From positions 186,001 through 250,000 of the forward strand of contig CALXHT010000001.1 of the NCBI GenBank assembly GCA_944388215.1: 64,000 nucleotides of DNA, written 5' to 3'. A program made the translations under genes and the position numbers. The notes below the pieces were generated by a model. The model did not search any database. It was not told where the DNA came from and saw nothing but the letters and a program-made list of their open reading frames with translations. Positions 40,057 to 48,303 of the stretch are shown here, piece by piece; position 1 is the stretch's first letter; each line of letters starts with the position of its first letter. Source of the DNA: an uncultured Gemmiger sp. (GTDB lineage Bacteria; Bacillota; Clostridia; Oscillospirales; Ruminococcaceae).

Positions 40057-41327
40057 CGGGCGTCCTCCTGCAGAATGGTCTGGTAGATGCCGCACAAGGC
40101 GTCGGCGTTGGCGGCAGGGTCATGGGTGTGCAGCGCCCGGCGACGGGCAGCCTGCCCCAGGGCGGCGCCGCTGTCCGGGGCGGAGAGCACCGCCGTGACG
40201 GTGCGGGCCAGGCCGTCGGCGTCCAGCGCCTGGCCGTACAGCCGGCCCTCGGTGCCGTCGGTGAGCATGTCGGGGATGCCGCCCGCCCGGCTGGCCACAC
40301 AGGGCAGACCCAGCAGCATGGCTTCCCCCAGACTGTTGGGGCTGTTCTCGCTGGAGGAGGGCAGCAGGAAAAGATCGGCGTCCAGGTAGGCCTGGCGCAT
40401 GGCGGCGGCGTCCAGCGGCCCGGTGTACTTAATGTGACCGGTCACCCCCAGGGCCTCGGCCAGCCGGCGGCAGTACCGCTGGTAGGGGAAGAGCCGGGCG
40501 ATGAGCGGCCGCAGCAGCGGCCCTTTGTCCAGGGGCGGCCAGCCGGCGATGCGCAGCTGGGCGTCGGGCCAGCGCTGCAGAATGGCGGGCATGGCCTGGA
40601 GTACGGTGTGCAGATTTTTGAGAGGGTAATTCCCCTGGGAGAGCAGCACCACCGGCCCGCGGCCGAAATCCCGGGGCTGCCACAGGGGCTCTTCATAAAA
40701 CAGCGGGCGCAGGGTCTCGTTGCAGGGGTAGTACCGGGCCAGGGGGGCCAGTCGTTCCACTGCCCGGCGGTCAAAGCCGGTGCGGCCGGTCACGTGGCGG
40801 GCCGTACCCAGCAGGGCAGCCTCGCTGCGGGCCAGGGCGTCAAAGCTGGACTGGAGTTTGTCCAGCAGGGCCCCGGGAATCAGCCGGTCCAGCGCCCGGT
40901 CCAGCGGGGTGGAGTGCAGATAGGCTTCCGGCACCCCGTCACAGAGATGGGCGGCACAGTCCTCCATGACGCCCTGGATGCCCACCAGCACCGGCAGGCC
41001 CAGCGCCCGGGCTGCCTGGTCCATGGCGGCCGCCGCTGCATATTCGGTGCCCCAGATATGCACAAGGTCGGGGTGAACCGCTTGCAGCAGCCGGGAAAAA
41101 TCTCCCCCGCCCGGCAGGATGCGGTAGGTCACACCGCCGTGTTCCCCGCACAAGGCCTCTTTGCACTGGCCGTTCACACAGGCGACGGTCAGCTGCAGAT
41201 CGGGGCGGCCGCGCAGGGCGGTCAGCTGGCCGGTCAGCCAGCCGCCGCTGACATCGCTGGCGTGGGACAGCCCGCAGGCCAGGGCGGCCTGGGGCAGCGT
41301 CATGCTCACAAGCCAAAGCACGTGCAT
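40053..41327 (-). CDS. Family 4 glycosyltransferase (GT-B)
   Basis: 424 residues. N-terminal half ends HIWGTEYAAAAAM; the C-terminal GT4 domain has VVLLSQGNYPLKNLHTVLQAM (about 225-245), RIAGWPP, and YLDADLFLLPSSSENSPNSLGEAMLLGLPCVASRAGGIPD, with the EX7E motif. ATG 41327 has AAAGGAG nine bases upstream; a GTG three codons earlier falls within the ribosome site. Transfers a sugar with retention of configuration; the sugar is unknown. Confidence 0.9.
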   Translation of the reverse strand: MHVLWLVSMTLPQAALACGLSHASDVSGGWLTGQLTALRGRPDLQLTVACVNGQCKEALCGEHGGVTYRILPGGGDFSRLLQAVHPDLVHIWGTEYAAAAAMDQAARALGLPVLVGIQGVMEDCAAHLCDGVPEAYLHSTPLDRALDRLIPGALLDKLQSSFDALARSEAALLGTARHVTGRTGFDRRAVERLAPLARYYPCNETLRPLFYEEPLWQPRDFGRGPVVLLSQGNYPLKNLHTVLQAMPAILQRWPDAQLRIAGWPPLDKGPLLRPLIARLFPYQRYCRRLAEALGVTGHIKYTGPLDAAAMRQAYLDADLFLLPSSSENSPNSLGEAMLLGLPCVASRAGGIPDMLTDGTEGRLYGQALDADGLARTVTAVLSAPDSGAALGQAARRRALHTHDPAANADALCGIYQTILQEDAR

Positions 41328-41348
41328 GGCGGGCACTCCTTTCGTGGT

Positions 41349-42566
41349 TTATGACAGGGCGGCCAGAAAATCCCGTGCCACCTGTCGGGGCGTGAACTCC
41401 GGGTAGAGGGCGGCCACCTGCTCGTAGGGAAGCCGCTGGCCCGTAACCTCCGCCAGCCAGCGGGACAGCCGGTCCAGTATCTCCGGCGTCACGCCGTCCT
41501 TTTTCTGCAGCACCAGGCCCAGCGGGTAGCGGGCCAGATAGGGCAGGGTGGGGTCGGTCTCGCTGACGGCCAGGTGCAGCACCGGCTTGCCGGTGCCAAA
41601 GTAGCTGAACAGCTTGCTGGGCATCTGGTTGTCGTAGGCGTTGCCCAGGCTGAGCAGAATGTCGGCGCCGGTTTCCAGGGCCGCGGCATCGGCGGGCGGC
41701 AGCGGACCGGGGCGGACAAAACGGTCTTTCAATACAGCGGCGGCCCGCTCTGCCTGGTCGGCAAAGCGCTGCCAGCCGCCCCCCGCCATGGTCAGGGTCA
41801 GGTCGGGGGCATTCAGGCGGCAGAACAGTTCCAGCGCAAAATCCGGCTCCCGCACGGTGGGGTACAAACTGCCGCAGAAAACGCACCGCGTCCCGGTATG
41901 GGCGGGCGTTTCGGGGGCGGGCAGCAGCACCGGGAACCCCAGCAGGTGCACCTTGCCGCGCCAGGGACTCAAGGGGCCGCCGGTATAGTCGGGCATGGCC
42001 TGGGGGGTGACGAAGGTGCCGTCCACCGCTTCCAGCAGCTGGCCCTCCCGGGCAAAACCGCCCGGTGCGGTGTAGTCCCGGTTGCTGGCGTAGGGGTCCA
42101 GCTGCCACAACAGCTTTTTGCCGCCGATGCGGGCCCCTTCCAGCGCAAAGGCCGTGCGGTAGGGCGCGCAGACAGCACAGACCGCGTCAAAATGAAACTG
42201 TGCATCCAGCCGTTCCACGGCACGGCGGCTGTCCACCGTGCGGCGGGGGGCATGCAGGACCAGCTGCCGGAAGGCCGCCGCCACCGCGGTGGGATGGGCG
42301 GCCAGCCGCAGCAGCCGCAGCGGCACCGGCGTGCCGCCCCGGACGCCGTTTTCCAGGGCAGTGTTCATGAGCCGTTCGTCGGCAAAGGCCAGTGTGTGCT
42401 GGACGGCACCCTCGGGGGGCGCGGGCGGCGTATGCAGGCCGTCCCACAGTTCCAAAAGATGGACGCAGTGGCCCTGGGCCAGCAGTTGGGCCGCCAGCCG
42501 GCAGCCCAGCAGGGCGTTGGCGCTGGCCGGGTTCTCCACTCGGTCAAGAATCAGCAGAAATCGCAT
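41349..42566 (-). CDS. GT-B type glycosyltransferase (GT4-like)
   Basis: 405 residues. Weaker than its neighbours but with the same plan: N-terminal RFLLILDRVENPASANALLG, then CVFCGSLYPTVREPDFALELF, LTMAGGGW and DILLSLGNAYDNQMPSKLFSYFGTGKPVLHLA, where the PSKLFSYFGTGKPV motif is shared with WbuB/capsular GT4 enzymes. ATG 42566 lies three bases after the preceding stop, so coupled. Confidence 0.82.
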   Translation of the reverse strand: MRFLLILDRVENPASANALLGCRLAAQLLAQGHCVHLLELWDGLHTPPAPPEGAVQHTLAFADERLMNTALENGVRGGTPVPLRLLRLAAHPTAVAAAFRQLVLHAPRRTVDSRRAVERLDAQFHFDAVCAVCAPYRTAFALEGARIGGKKLLWQLDPYASNRDYTAPGGFAREGQLLEAVDGTFVTPQAMPDYTGGPLSPWRGKVHLLGFPVLLPAPETPAHTGTRCVFCGSLYPTVREPDFALELFCRLNAPDLTLTMAGGGWQRFADQAERAAAVLKDRFVRPGPLPPADAAALETGADILLSLGNAYDNQMPSKLFSYFGTGKPVLHLAVSETDPTLPYLARYPLGLVLQKKDGVTPEILDRLSRWLAEVTGQRLPYEQVAALYPEFTPRQVARDFLAALS

Positions 42567-42569
42567 GGG

Positions 42570-43580
42570 TCATTGCCTGTCCTTCAAGAATTTGCGGCAG
42601 ATGCGCCGCCACAGTTTGGGCATCCGCACGGTGGCCCAGGCGGCCACCCGGATGGCAAAAGGCAGCTTGGGGTTGCGGCCCAGCTGGGGGTCCCGCAGCC
42701 CGGCGGTGATGCCGATGTTCAGCTCGCCCAGCTGGACGCGGTAGTCGTCGGCGTCCGCCCGGCGCAGGATCATGCTGGCCAGATACACCAGCTTTTCATA
42801 GTAAAAGGCATTGGCGGACTGCTGCAGTTCCGGCCATTGTTCGGGCACGCTGCCCCGGATGGTGGCCGCCGCCCGGCGCTGGTCGTCCAGGCTCTGGGGC
42901 GGCAGGGCTCGATGGGTGGCACTGTCGGCGTGCTGGCGGTAATGGTAGCCCGCAAAGTCGCAGAAAGCGCAGCCGGGCGCCCGCAGAAAGGCCTGCCAGT
43001 TGGCCAGCAGGTCCTCGTTGTAGGCAAGGTCGTTGTCCAGCATGGCTTCGGTGAGCAGTCCGGCGGCGTAGAGCTTGTTCCACAGGCCGTAGTCCACGGC
43101 GTGGTCGTGGAGCAGCGCCTCCAGATGCTGGGGTGCGGGAAGTACACGGTAGTCCTCCGGTGCAGCCGTCCCGGCGGGCGGCGTGTCGGTGAAGGTATCG
43201 TACCGGCAGCAGGCCAGCGGCAGGGCCGCGTCCTGGGCCGCCGCGTGCAGCGTGCGCAGAAAATCCGGGTGGTAGCAGTCGTCCGCATCGCAGAAGGCAA
43301 ACCAGATGGCACCCAGCTCCCGGGCCTTGCGCATACCGGCCGTCCGGGCGGCGCTGACGCCGCTCTGGGGCTGGTGGATCACGAGAAAACGGGGGTCGTT
43401 GAGGGCCATGTCGTCGCAGAGGGACGGGGAAGAATCGGTGGAGCCGTCGTCCACCAGGATGCAGCGGAAATCGTCGAACCGCTGGTCCGCCAGCGCATTG
43501 AGGCAGTCCGGCAAAAAGGTTTCGGCGTTGTGCACCGGCACAATGACGGCAATCTCGCAGCGGGAATTTTCGGAGGTCAT
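42570..43580 (-). CDS. Family 2 glycosyltransferase
   Basis: 336 residues. IAVIVPVHNAETFLPDCLNAL, LVDDGSTDSS and AFCDADDCYHP define a GT-A domain; LWNKLYAAGLL and YNEDLLANW follow. ATG 43580 overlaps the preceding stop by four bases (ATGA). Specificity unknown. Confidence 0.92.
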   Translation of the reverse strand: MTSENSRCEIAVIVPVHNAETFLPDCLNALADQRFDDFRCILVDDGSTDSSPSLCDDMALNDPRFLVIHQPQSGVSAARTAGMRKARELGAIWFAFCDADDCYHPDFLRTLHAAAQDAALPLACCRYDTFTDTPPAGTAAPEDYRVLPAPQHLEALLHDHAVDYGLWNKLYAAGLLTEAMLDNDLAYNEDLLANWQAFLRAPGCAFCDFAGYHYRQHADSATHRALPPQSLDDQRRAAATIRGSVPEQWPELQQSANAFYYEKLVYLASMILRRADADDYRVQLGELNIGITAGLRDPQLGRNPKLPFAIRVAAWATVRMPKLWRRICRKFLKDRQ

Positions 43581-44692
43581 GATGTCACCTCCGCATAACG
43601 CCGCAGGTAGAATTCCTGCAGAATGGCCGCGCTGGTGTGGATGTCGTAGCCCGCGTCCAGTGCCTTCTGGCGGGCGTGGGGGTCCCGGCGGAAGCTGGCC
43701 GCTGCGATGGCACCGGCCCAGGCGTCGGGGTCCTGCAGCGGCAGGAAGCGCACCCGGTCGGTGAAGGCTGCCCCGCGGTCGATGGTATCCGAAACAAAGC
43801 AGGGAAGACCCGCGGTCTGGGCTTCCACCAGTACCACCGGCAGCCCCTCAAAGAGGCTGGGCAGCAAAAAGGCGTCCATGGCATCGTAAAAGCCCTGGAT
43901 GTTGCTGCGCACACCGGCAAAGATCACGCTGTCGCCCAGATTCAGTTCCCGGGCCAGCGCCTGCATCTCTTCTATGTAGGGGGCGGGGCCGCCGCCCAGC
44001 AATACCAGCCGGGCTTTGGGCAGCCGCTTGCGCACCGCCGCGAAGATGCGCAGAAGACCCGGATGGTTCTTCTGGGCGGTAAAACGGCCCACATGGCCGA
44101 AGAGGATCTCATTGTCCGCCACGCCCAGATCCCCGCGCAGCAGGGCGCGTCGCTGGGGGTCACGGGCGGCGAACAGGGCGGTGTCGATGCCGTTGGGCAG
44201 CACCGTGAAGGGGGCGTCTCCGAATAGCATCTTGCCGGCCAGTTTGCTGCAGGCAAAGCGGTCGGTCAGCCCGGCGGAAAACCGCAGGCTCATCAGCCGG
44301 TCCAGCAACCCCACCAGATTGTGCTCGTAGGCGGTGTTGTGGCTGTGGCCCACCCGCACGGGGATGCCTGCCCGGCGGGCCACCGTGTTGTAGAACATGC
44401 CGAAGCCGCTGTAATGGCCGTGCAGGATGCGCCATTCGGGGTGGGCGGCAAACAGCTGCCGCAGTTCCCGCAGATAGCGGGGCAGGTTGTTGTCCTGCCG
44501 GACGGTGGTCTTGAAGATCCGGCCGCCCAGCGAGGCGATCTCGTCGTCAAAAAAGCAGGATTTATTGTAGTGGTACAGAAAATCAAACTGTACCTGTTCC
44601 CGGTCGATGGCACGGTAGACGTTCATCACGAAGGTCTCCATGCCGCCCGCGTCCATGGCGGGCATGACCTGCAATACACGAATGGGAGCCAT
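43577..44692 (-). CDS. Family 4 glycosyltransferase (GT-B)
   Basis: 371 residues. N-terminal VLQVMPAMDAGGMETFVMN and GHSHNTAYEHN are acceptor-side motifs of the EpsF-like GT4 group; FGHVGRFTAQKNHPGLLRIF (about 215-234) and FEGLPVVLVEAQTAGLPCFVSDTI carry the nucleotide-sugar site with EX7E. ATG 44692 follows the PPK2 stop by two bases and uses GGAGG inside the end of that gene. First transferase of the operon. Confidence 0.93.
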   Translation of the reverse strand: MAPIRVLQVMPAMDAGGMETFVMNVYRAIDREQVQFDFLYHYNKSCFFDDEIASLGGRIFKTTVRQDNNLPRYLRELRQLFAAHPEWRILHGHYSGFGMFYNTVARRAGIPVRVGHSHNTAYEHNLVGLLDRLMSLRFSAGLTDRFACSKLAGKMLFGDAPFTVLPNGIDTALFAARDPQRRALLRGDLGVADNEILFGHVGRFTAQKNHPGLLRIFAAVRKRLPKARLVLLGGGPAPYIEEMQALARELNLGDSVIFAGVRSNIQGFYDAMDAFLLPSLFEGLPVVLVEAQTAGLPCFVSDTIDRGAAFTDRVRFLPLQDPDAWAGAIAAASFRRDPHARQKALDAGYDIHTSAAILQEFYLRRYAEVTS

Positions 44693-44694
44693 GT

Positions 44695-45567
44695 TTATTC
44701 CTCCGCTTCCAGCCGGGTGCGGCAGTCTTTCAGTTCCGCCCTGGCATCCTCCCGCAGCCGGGGATAGTCGTGGCAGCTGCGGCGCAGCGTGTCCACCACA
44801 ATCTCGCTGACCAGATACCGGGTGTACCACTTCTGGTCGGCCGGCAGGGCGTACCAGGGGCTTTCTTTGGTGGCGGTGGCGTTGATCACGTCCTGGTACA
44901 GGCCCAGGTATTCCTCGAAATAGGCCCGTTCCTTCACGTCGCTCATCGAAAACTTCCAGTTCTTGGCGGGATTCTCGATGCGCTCCAGAAATCGTTTGCG
45001 CTGCTCATCCTTGGAGACATGGAGGAACATCTTGACGATGCGGTAGCCGTTATCGTACAGGTATTCCTCGTAGTGGCGGATCTGGCGGTAGCGCTTCTCA
45101 AAGAAGGCCTTCTTGCCCTCATCCAGCGTGCGGGGCGGCAGCTTGTAGGTGTTCTGCAGATCGTGGAGCTGCACCACCAGCACGTCCTCGTAGTAACTGC
45201 GGTTGAAGATGGCGATGGACCCCCGGGGCGGCAGCGCCTTGTGGATGCGCCACAGGTAATCGTGGCTGAGTTCCTCGCTGCCGGGCTGCTTGAAGCTGGT
45301 CACCTGCACGCCCTGGGGATTGAGCCCGCCCATCACATGCTTGATGGTGCTGTCCTTGCCGGCGGCGTCCAGGGCCTGCAGCACAAAAATGACCCCCTCG
45401 CGGCCGTCGGCATACAGGCCGTCCTGTAAGGCGGCCATCTCCTGCAGGTTGCGGGCAGTCTTTTCCAGAATCTTCTGTTTGTCCAGATCATCCCGTTTGC
45501 CGTCGCAGGGCAGTGCCCGCAGATCGCACGGGTGGGTGCCGTCAAAGCGATACCGATCGGCCTTCAT
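44695..45567 (-). CDS. ppk2: Polyphosphate kinase 2 family protein (polyP:nucleotide phosphotransferase)
   Basis: 290 residues. Walker A is LDAAGKDS (about 67-74), with FKQPGSEELSHDYLWR and a Walker-B-like FNRSYYEDVLV after it, and a lid segment near KMFLHVSKDEQRKRF. These define the PPK2 fold of P-loop kinases, which transfer phosphate from polyphosphate to AMP, ADP or other nucleoside phosphates. ATG 45567 has GGAGGGG upstream. It has a strong promoter and is directly followed, two bases later, by nine glycosyltransferase genes, so it heads that operon. A nucleotide-supplying role in glycan synthesis is speculation. Confidence 0.92.
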   Translation of the reverse strand: MKADRYRFDGTHPCDLRALPCDGKRDDLDKQKILEKTARNLQEMAALQDGLYADGREGVIFVLQALDAAGKDSTIKHVMGGLNPQGVQVTSFKQPGSEELSHDYLWRIHKALPPRGSIAIFNRSYYEDVLVVQLHDLQNTYKLPPRTLDEGKKAFFEKRYRQIRHYEEYLYDNGYRIVKMFLHVSKDEQRKRFLERIENPAKNWKFSMSDVKERAYFEEYLGLYQDVINATATKESPWYALPADQKWYTRYLVSEIVVDTLRRSCHDYPRLREDARAELKDCRTRLEAEE

Positions 45568-45601
45568 CGCAACCCCTCCTGCCAGTTGATATACATAATA
45601 T

Positions 45602-45630
45602 AGTATACCCTTTTTTGGGCATTTGTGCAA
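45602..45630 (-). promoter_or_regulatory. SigA-type promoter of the ppk2-glycosyltransferase operon
   Basis: Minus strand TTGCAC (45625-45630), 17-base spacer, TATACT (45602-45607). Confidence 0.85.
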
Positions 45631-45640
45631 GGCGGACAGC

Positions 45641-45669
45641 AAAAAGCCCTCCCCCGGACGGGGGAGGGT
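45641..45669 (-). terminator. Intrinsic terminator
   Basis: Minus strand CCCTCCCCCG / CGGGGGAGGG followed by CTTTTT; ends the Cys-rich gene and isolates the ppk2 promoter. Confidence 0.9.
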
Positions 45670-45673
45670 GGTT

Positions 45674-45841
45674 TCAGGTTTTGGAGTCGTCTTTGGGTTT
45701 GGGGTCGGCGCATTTATGGTGACAGCTGGCGCAGTTGCCGCCGCAGCCGCCCTGCCAGCCGCCGTTCTGGCTGATGAAAAGAATCGCCAGCGCCAGCAGT
45801 ACAAAGATGACGACAAGAACCAGGATACTTCCAAGATTCAT
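45674..45841 (-). CDS. FeoB-associated Cys-rich membrane protein
   Basis: A 55-residue protein. One membrane helix (about 5-23), then a Cys-rich tail with C33, C37, C40 and C44 in GGCGGNCASCHHKC and a charged end. This is the form of FeoB-associated Cys-rich proteins normally found next to feoA/feoB ferrous iron transport genes, but no feo genes are in the window. ATG 45841 has GGAGG nine bases upstream. Own promoter and terminator. A role in ferrous iron handling is inferred from the family name and tail. Confidence 0.75.
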   Translation of the reverse strand: MNLGSILVLVVIFVLLALAILFISQNGGWQGGCGGNCASCHHKCADPKPKDDSKT

Positions 45842-45882
45842 ACAGGGTTACCTCCGCGGGACGGGCTGCGTCCCTTACAGGG

Positions 45883-45912
45883 AGTATACCACAGGCAGGG
45901 CGGGCAGTGCAA
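45883..45912 (-). promoter_or_regulatory. Promoter of the Cys-rich membrane protein gene
   Basis: Minus strand TTGCAC (45907-45912), 18-base spacer, extended TGG-TATACT (45883-45888). Confidence 0.75.
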
Positions 45913-45921
45913 GGCATGGGC

Positions 45922-45951
45922 GCATAAAATTGTCCGGGGCGGGCCATACTA
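45922..45951 (+). promoter_or_regulatory. Sigma-G-like promoter for the DUF1540 gene
   Basis: GCATA (45922-45926), 18-base spacer, CATACTA (45945-45951), matching the Bacillus sigma-G consensus GHATR-N18-CATWMTA. No SigA elements of similar quality are present. Confidence 0.5.
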
Positions 45952-45973
45952 GGGGACAAGGAGGTGAGCCAAG

Positions 45974-46132
45974 ATGGAGAACACCAATGTTACCTGTGAT
46001 GTCTGCTCCTGCGCGTACAACCAGAACGGTTGCACCTGCAATCTGGATGCGATCAAGATCACCGAGCATTCCGACAACGGCACCCAGGGCATCGACAACC
46101 CGCATTACTGCCAGAGCTATCGCCAGCGCTGA
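45974..46132 (+). CDS. DUF1540 Cys-rich small protein
   Basis: 52 residues with six cysteines (C8, C11, C13, C20, C22, C46). The spacing CX2CXCX6CXC and the start VTCDVCSCAYN are the DUF1540 pattern, a probable metal-binding knuckle. Function unknown. ATG 45974 has AAGGAGGTGA upstream, an almost full anti-Shine-Dalgarno match. The sigma-G-like promoter suggests expression in a developing spore. Confidence 0.85.
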   Translation: MENTNVTCDVCSCAYNQNGCTCNLDAIKITEHSDNGTQGIDNPHYCQSYRQR

Positions 46133-46154
46133 GCACCGGACGGTGCACAGTGCG

Positions 46155-46190
46155 AACCGGGGCGCAGGAATTTCCTGCGCCCCGGTTTGT
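46155..46190. terminator. Bidirectional intrinsic terminator
   Basis: AACCGGGGCGCAGG / CCTGCGCCCCGGTT, 14 base pairs, between the convergent genes ending at 46132 and 46211. Confidence 0.93.
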
Positions 46191-46210
46191 TGTTGTATTC
46201 AGTTTCCTGG

Positions 46211-46747
46211 TCAGGAGCGGAAGACCGTTCCCAGGCCGTTGAAGAGGCCGGCAATGGCCTCCACCTGCTGCTGCAGTTTGTTGACGTTATCCATCAGGGT
46301 GGGCAGACCGTCCAGCACCTGGTTGAGGGCGTCCGTATCGATGCGCTTGAGCTGCTCGGTGATCTCGGGCAGGTCCTGCATCATGGAATCCAGCGCCTCG
46401 GGGTCCACGGTGCCCAGACTCTTCTGCAGCGTCTCGGCCAACTGGTTCAGATGGGTGGTGGACTGCATGACCTGGGTGTAGGCGTCGCTGGCATAGTACC
46501 AGAAGACGCCCAGGGCGATGAGCAGCACCAGCGTCACCACCACGGTGAGCAGCATCCGCAGACGCTGGTTGCGCATGATGTTGCGGTTCTGCCGGTCCTG
46601 CAGTTCCAGCTGGGCCTCGATGCGGTTGAGCTGGGCTTTCAGGTCGGCGGCGTCCAGCTTGCCGTCGCCGGTCTCGTCGTTGTGGGAAGCCAGGTCGGCC
46701 ACCCGGCGCTTGAGCTGTTCATCCATTTCGCGGTTGAGTTTATCCAT
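46211..46747 (-). CDS. Hypothetical single-helix coiled-coil membrane protein
   Basis: 178 residues of no recognised family. A cytoplasmic N-terminal coiled coil (RIEAQLELQDRQNR, about 1-60), one membrane helix (about 66-86) and an extracytoplasmic helical part with repeated LNQLAETLQK/LKRIDTDALNQ heptads. ATG 46747 has GGAG upstream and lies 19 bases after the histidine kinase stop, so it belongs to the two-component operon and might be an accessory sensor or target. Confidence 0.75.
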   Translation of the reverse strand: MDKLNREMDEQLKRRVADLASHNDETGDGKLDAADLKAQLNRIEAQLELQDRQNRNIMRNQRLRMLLTVVVTLVLLIALGVFWYYASDAYTQVMQSTTHLNQLAETLQKSLGTVDPEALDSMMQDLPEITEQLKRIDTDALNQVLDGLPTLMDNVNKLQQQVEAIAGLFNGLGTVFRS

Positions 46748-46766
46748 CGCGTTCTCCTCCAACGGT

Positions 46767-48287
46767 TCAGGGAGTGGGGCGGGTACGGGTGTCCTGCATG
46801 GTGAACCAGAACGTGGAACCCTGGCCCAGGGCGCTGTCCACACCGAAGGCAAAACCATGCTGCTGCAGGATCGCCTTGGTGATGGAAAGTCCCAGTCCGG
46901 TGCCGGTCTTGCCGGCGTCCTGGCGGGCGCGGTAGTAGCGGTCGAACAGGTGGGGCAGGTCCTCGGGGGCGATGCCGGGGCCGTGGTCGGCCACCTCCAC
47001 CCGGCAGCCCTGGGCCAGCGGGATCACCCGCAGGATCACCAGACCGTCCGCGCCGATATGGTGGAAGGCGTTGCCCAGCAGGTTGTGCAGCACCCGTTCC
47101 ATCATGGCAGGGTCGGCGTGAACGGGGGCGGCATGGTCGGCTTCCAGCTGCAGCGTCCAGTGGTTCTGGTCGCAGAGGGCGTCGTACCGTCCGGCCACCT
47201 CAAAGCAGAGTTCGCTCATGTCGAAGTCGATGGGGTTGGGCTTCTCGGAGCCGTTCTGCACCTTGCTGAGTTCCAGCACGCTGTTCACCAGCGCCGACAG
47301 CCGGTCGGTCTCATCCACAATGATGTTGCACTGTTCGGTGCGTTTTTCTTCGTCGGTGCCGGTCAGGTCGCGCACCGTCTCGGCATAGCCCTTGATGAGG
47401 GTCAGCGGGGTGCGCAGGTCGTGGCTGACGTTGGCCAGGATGTCCTTCTCCAGCTGGGCGCTGCGCTTGACCTCGGAGGCCATGTGGTTGAAATCCTCCG
47501 CCAGACGGCCGATCTCATCGTGGTGCACCACCGAGATCTGCACGTCGTAGTTGCCCGAGGCGATCTCCTGGGCGCCGGTGGAAAGCCGCTCGATGGGGCG
47601 GGTGAACCAGCGGCTGAAGAGGATGGCCACCAGCAGGTCCAGCACCAGCAGCAGCACGGCCAGCGGGATGAGGATGGACCGCAGCACCTCGGCGGCGGTG
47701 GAAATCTGGGCCAGGCTGGCCGAGACGATGACACCGTACTGGCCGTCCGCCGAGAGATGCCCCACCAGCATCTGCTGGCTGGAACTGGAGTGGACGATCT
47801 CGTACAGCGAGCCGTCCTGGAAGAGTTTCTGCCGCATCCGGATGACCAGCGCCGTGTTCACGTTGGTCACAAACTCGCCGCCGAAGGCGCCGGTGCTCTC
47901 GTGGAGCAGGCAGGGATACATACTCTCGTAGGCCTTGAGGCACCGCAGCGTGGTGTCGCTGAAATCCACGCAGCAGCCGTCCACGTTGATGGTCTTCTGG
48001 ATGAAGGCGTCGCCCACCTTGTCCCAGAAGGTGCTGTTCAGCACCAGTACGCCGAAATCCCGGTTGGCGATGGGCACATCGCTCTGGTCGATCATCGCCA
48101 CGATGGCCTCGGCCTTGTTTTCCAGCTTGCCGCGGATGGTGCGGTTGTACTGGGGCACCAGGGCGTAGGTGATGACCCCCCATACCAGGGCCAGGGTCAG
48201 CAGCGTCATGACGGTGATGAAGATCATCAGCTGCCAGCGGATACTCAGCACAAAGCGGTGCGTTTTTTTCTGGGCGTGTTGTTTCAC
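46767..48287 (-). CDS. Sensor histidine kinase
   Basis: 506 residues from GTG 48287 (AAAAGGAG upstream). One membrane helix near residue 20, an extracytoplasmic sensor of about 175 residues containing VDGCCVDFS, a second helix (about 205-228), HAMP linker, HisKA box with the phosphorylated His in NVSHDLRTPLTLIKGY, and HATPase motifs HNLLGNAFHH, DHGPGI and GTGLGLS. Phosphorylates the response regulator encoded just upstream. The signal is unknown; other starts further upstream overlap the regulator gene and lack a ribosome site. Confidence 0.93.
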   Translation of the reverse strand: MKQHAQKKTHRFVLSIRWQLMIFITVMTLLTLALVWGVITYALVPQYNRTIRGKLENKAEAIVAMIDQSDVPIANRDFGVLVLNSTFWDKVGDAFIQKTINVDGCCVDFSDTTLRCLKAYESMYPCLLHESTGAFGGEFVTNVNTALVIRMRQKLFQDGSLYEIVHSSSSQQMLVGHLSADGQYGVIVSASLAQISTAAEVLRSILIPLAVLLLVLDLLVAILFSRWFTRPIERLSTGAQEIASGNYDVQISVVHHDEIGRLAEDFNHMASEVKRSAQLEKDILANVSHDLRTPLTLIKGYAETVRDLTGTDEEKRTEQCNIIVDETDRLSALVNSVLELSKVQNGSEKPNPIDFDMSELCFEVAGRYDALCDQNHWTLQLEADHAAPVHADPAMMERVLHNLLGNAFHHIGADGLVILRVIPLAQGCRVEVADHGPGIAPEDLPHLFDRYYRARQDAGKTGTGLGLSITKAILQQHGFAFGVDSALGQGSTFWFTMQDTRTRPTP

Positions 48288-48303
48288 AACGCCTGCACTC
48301 CTT

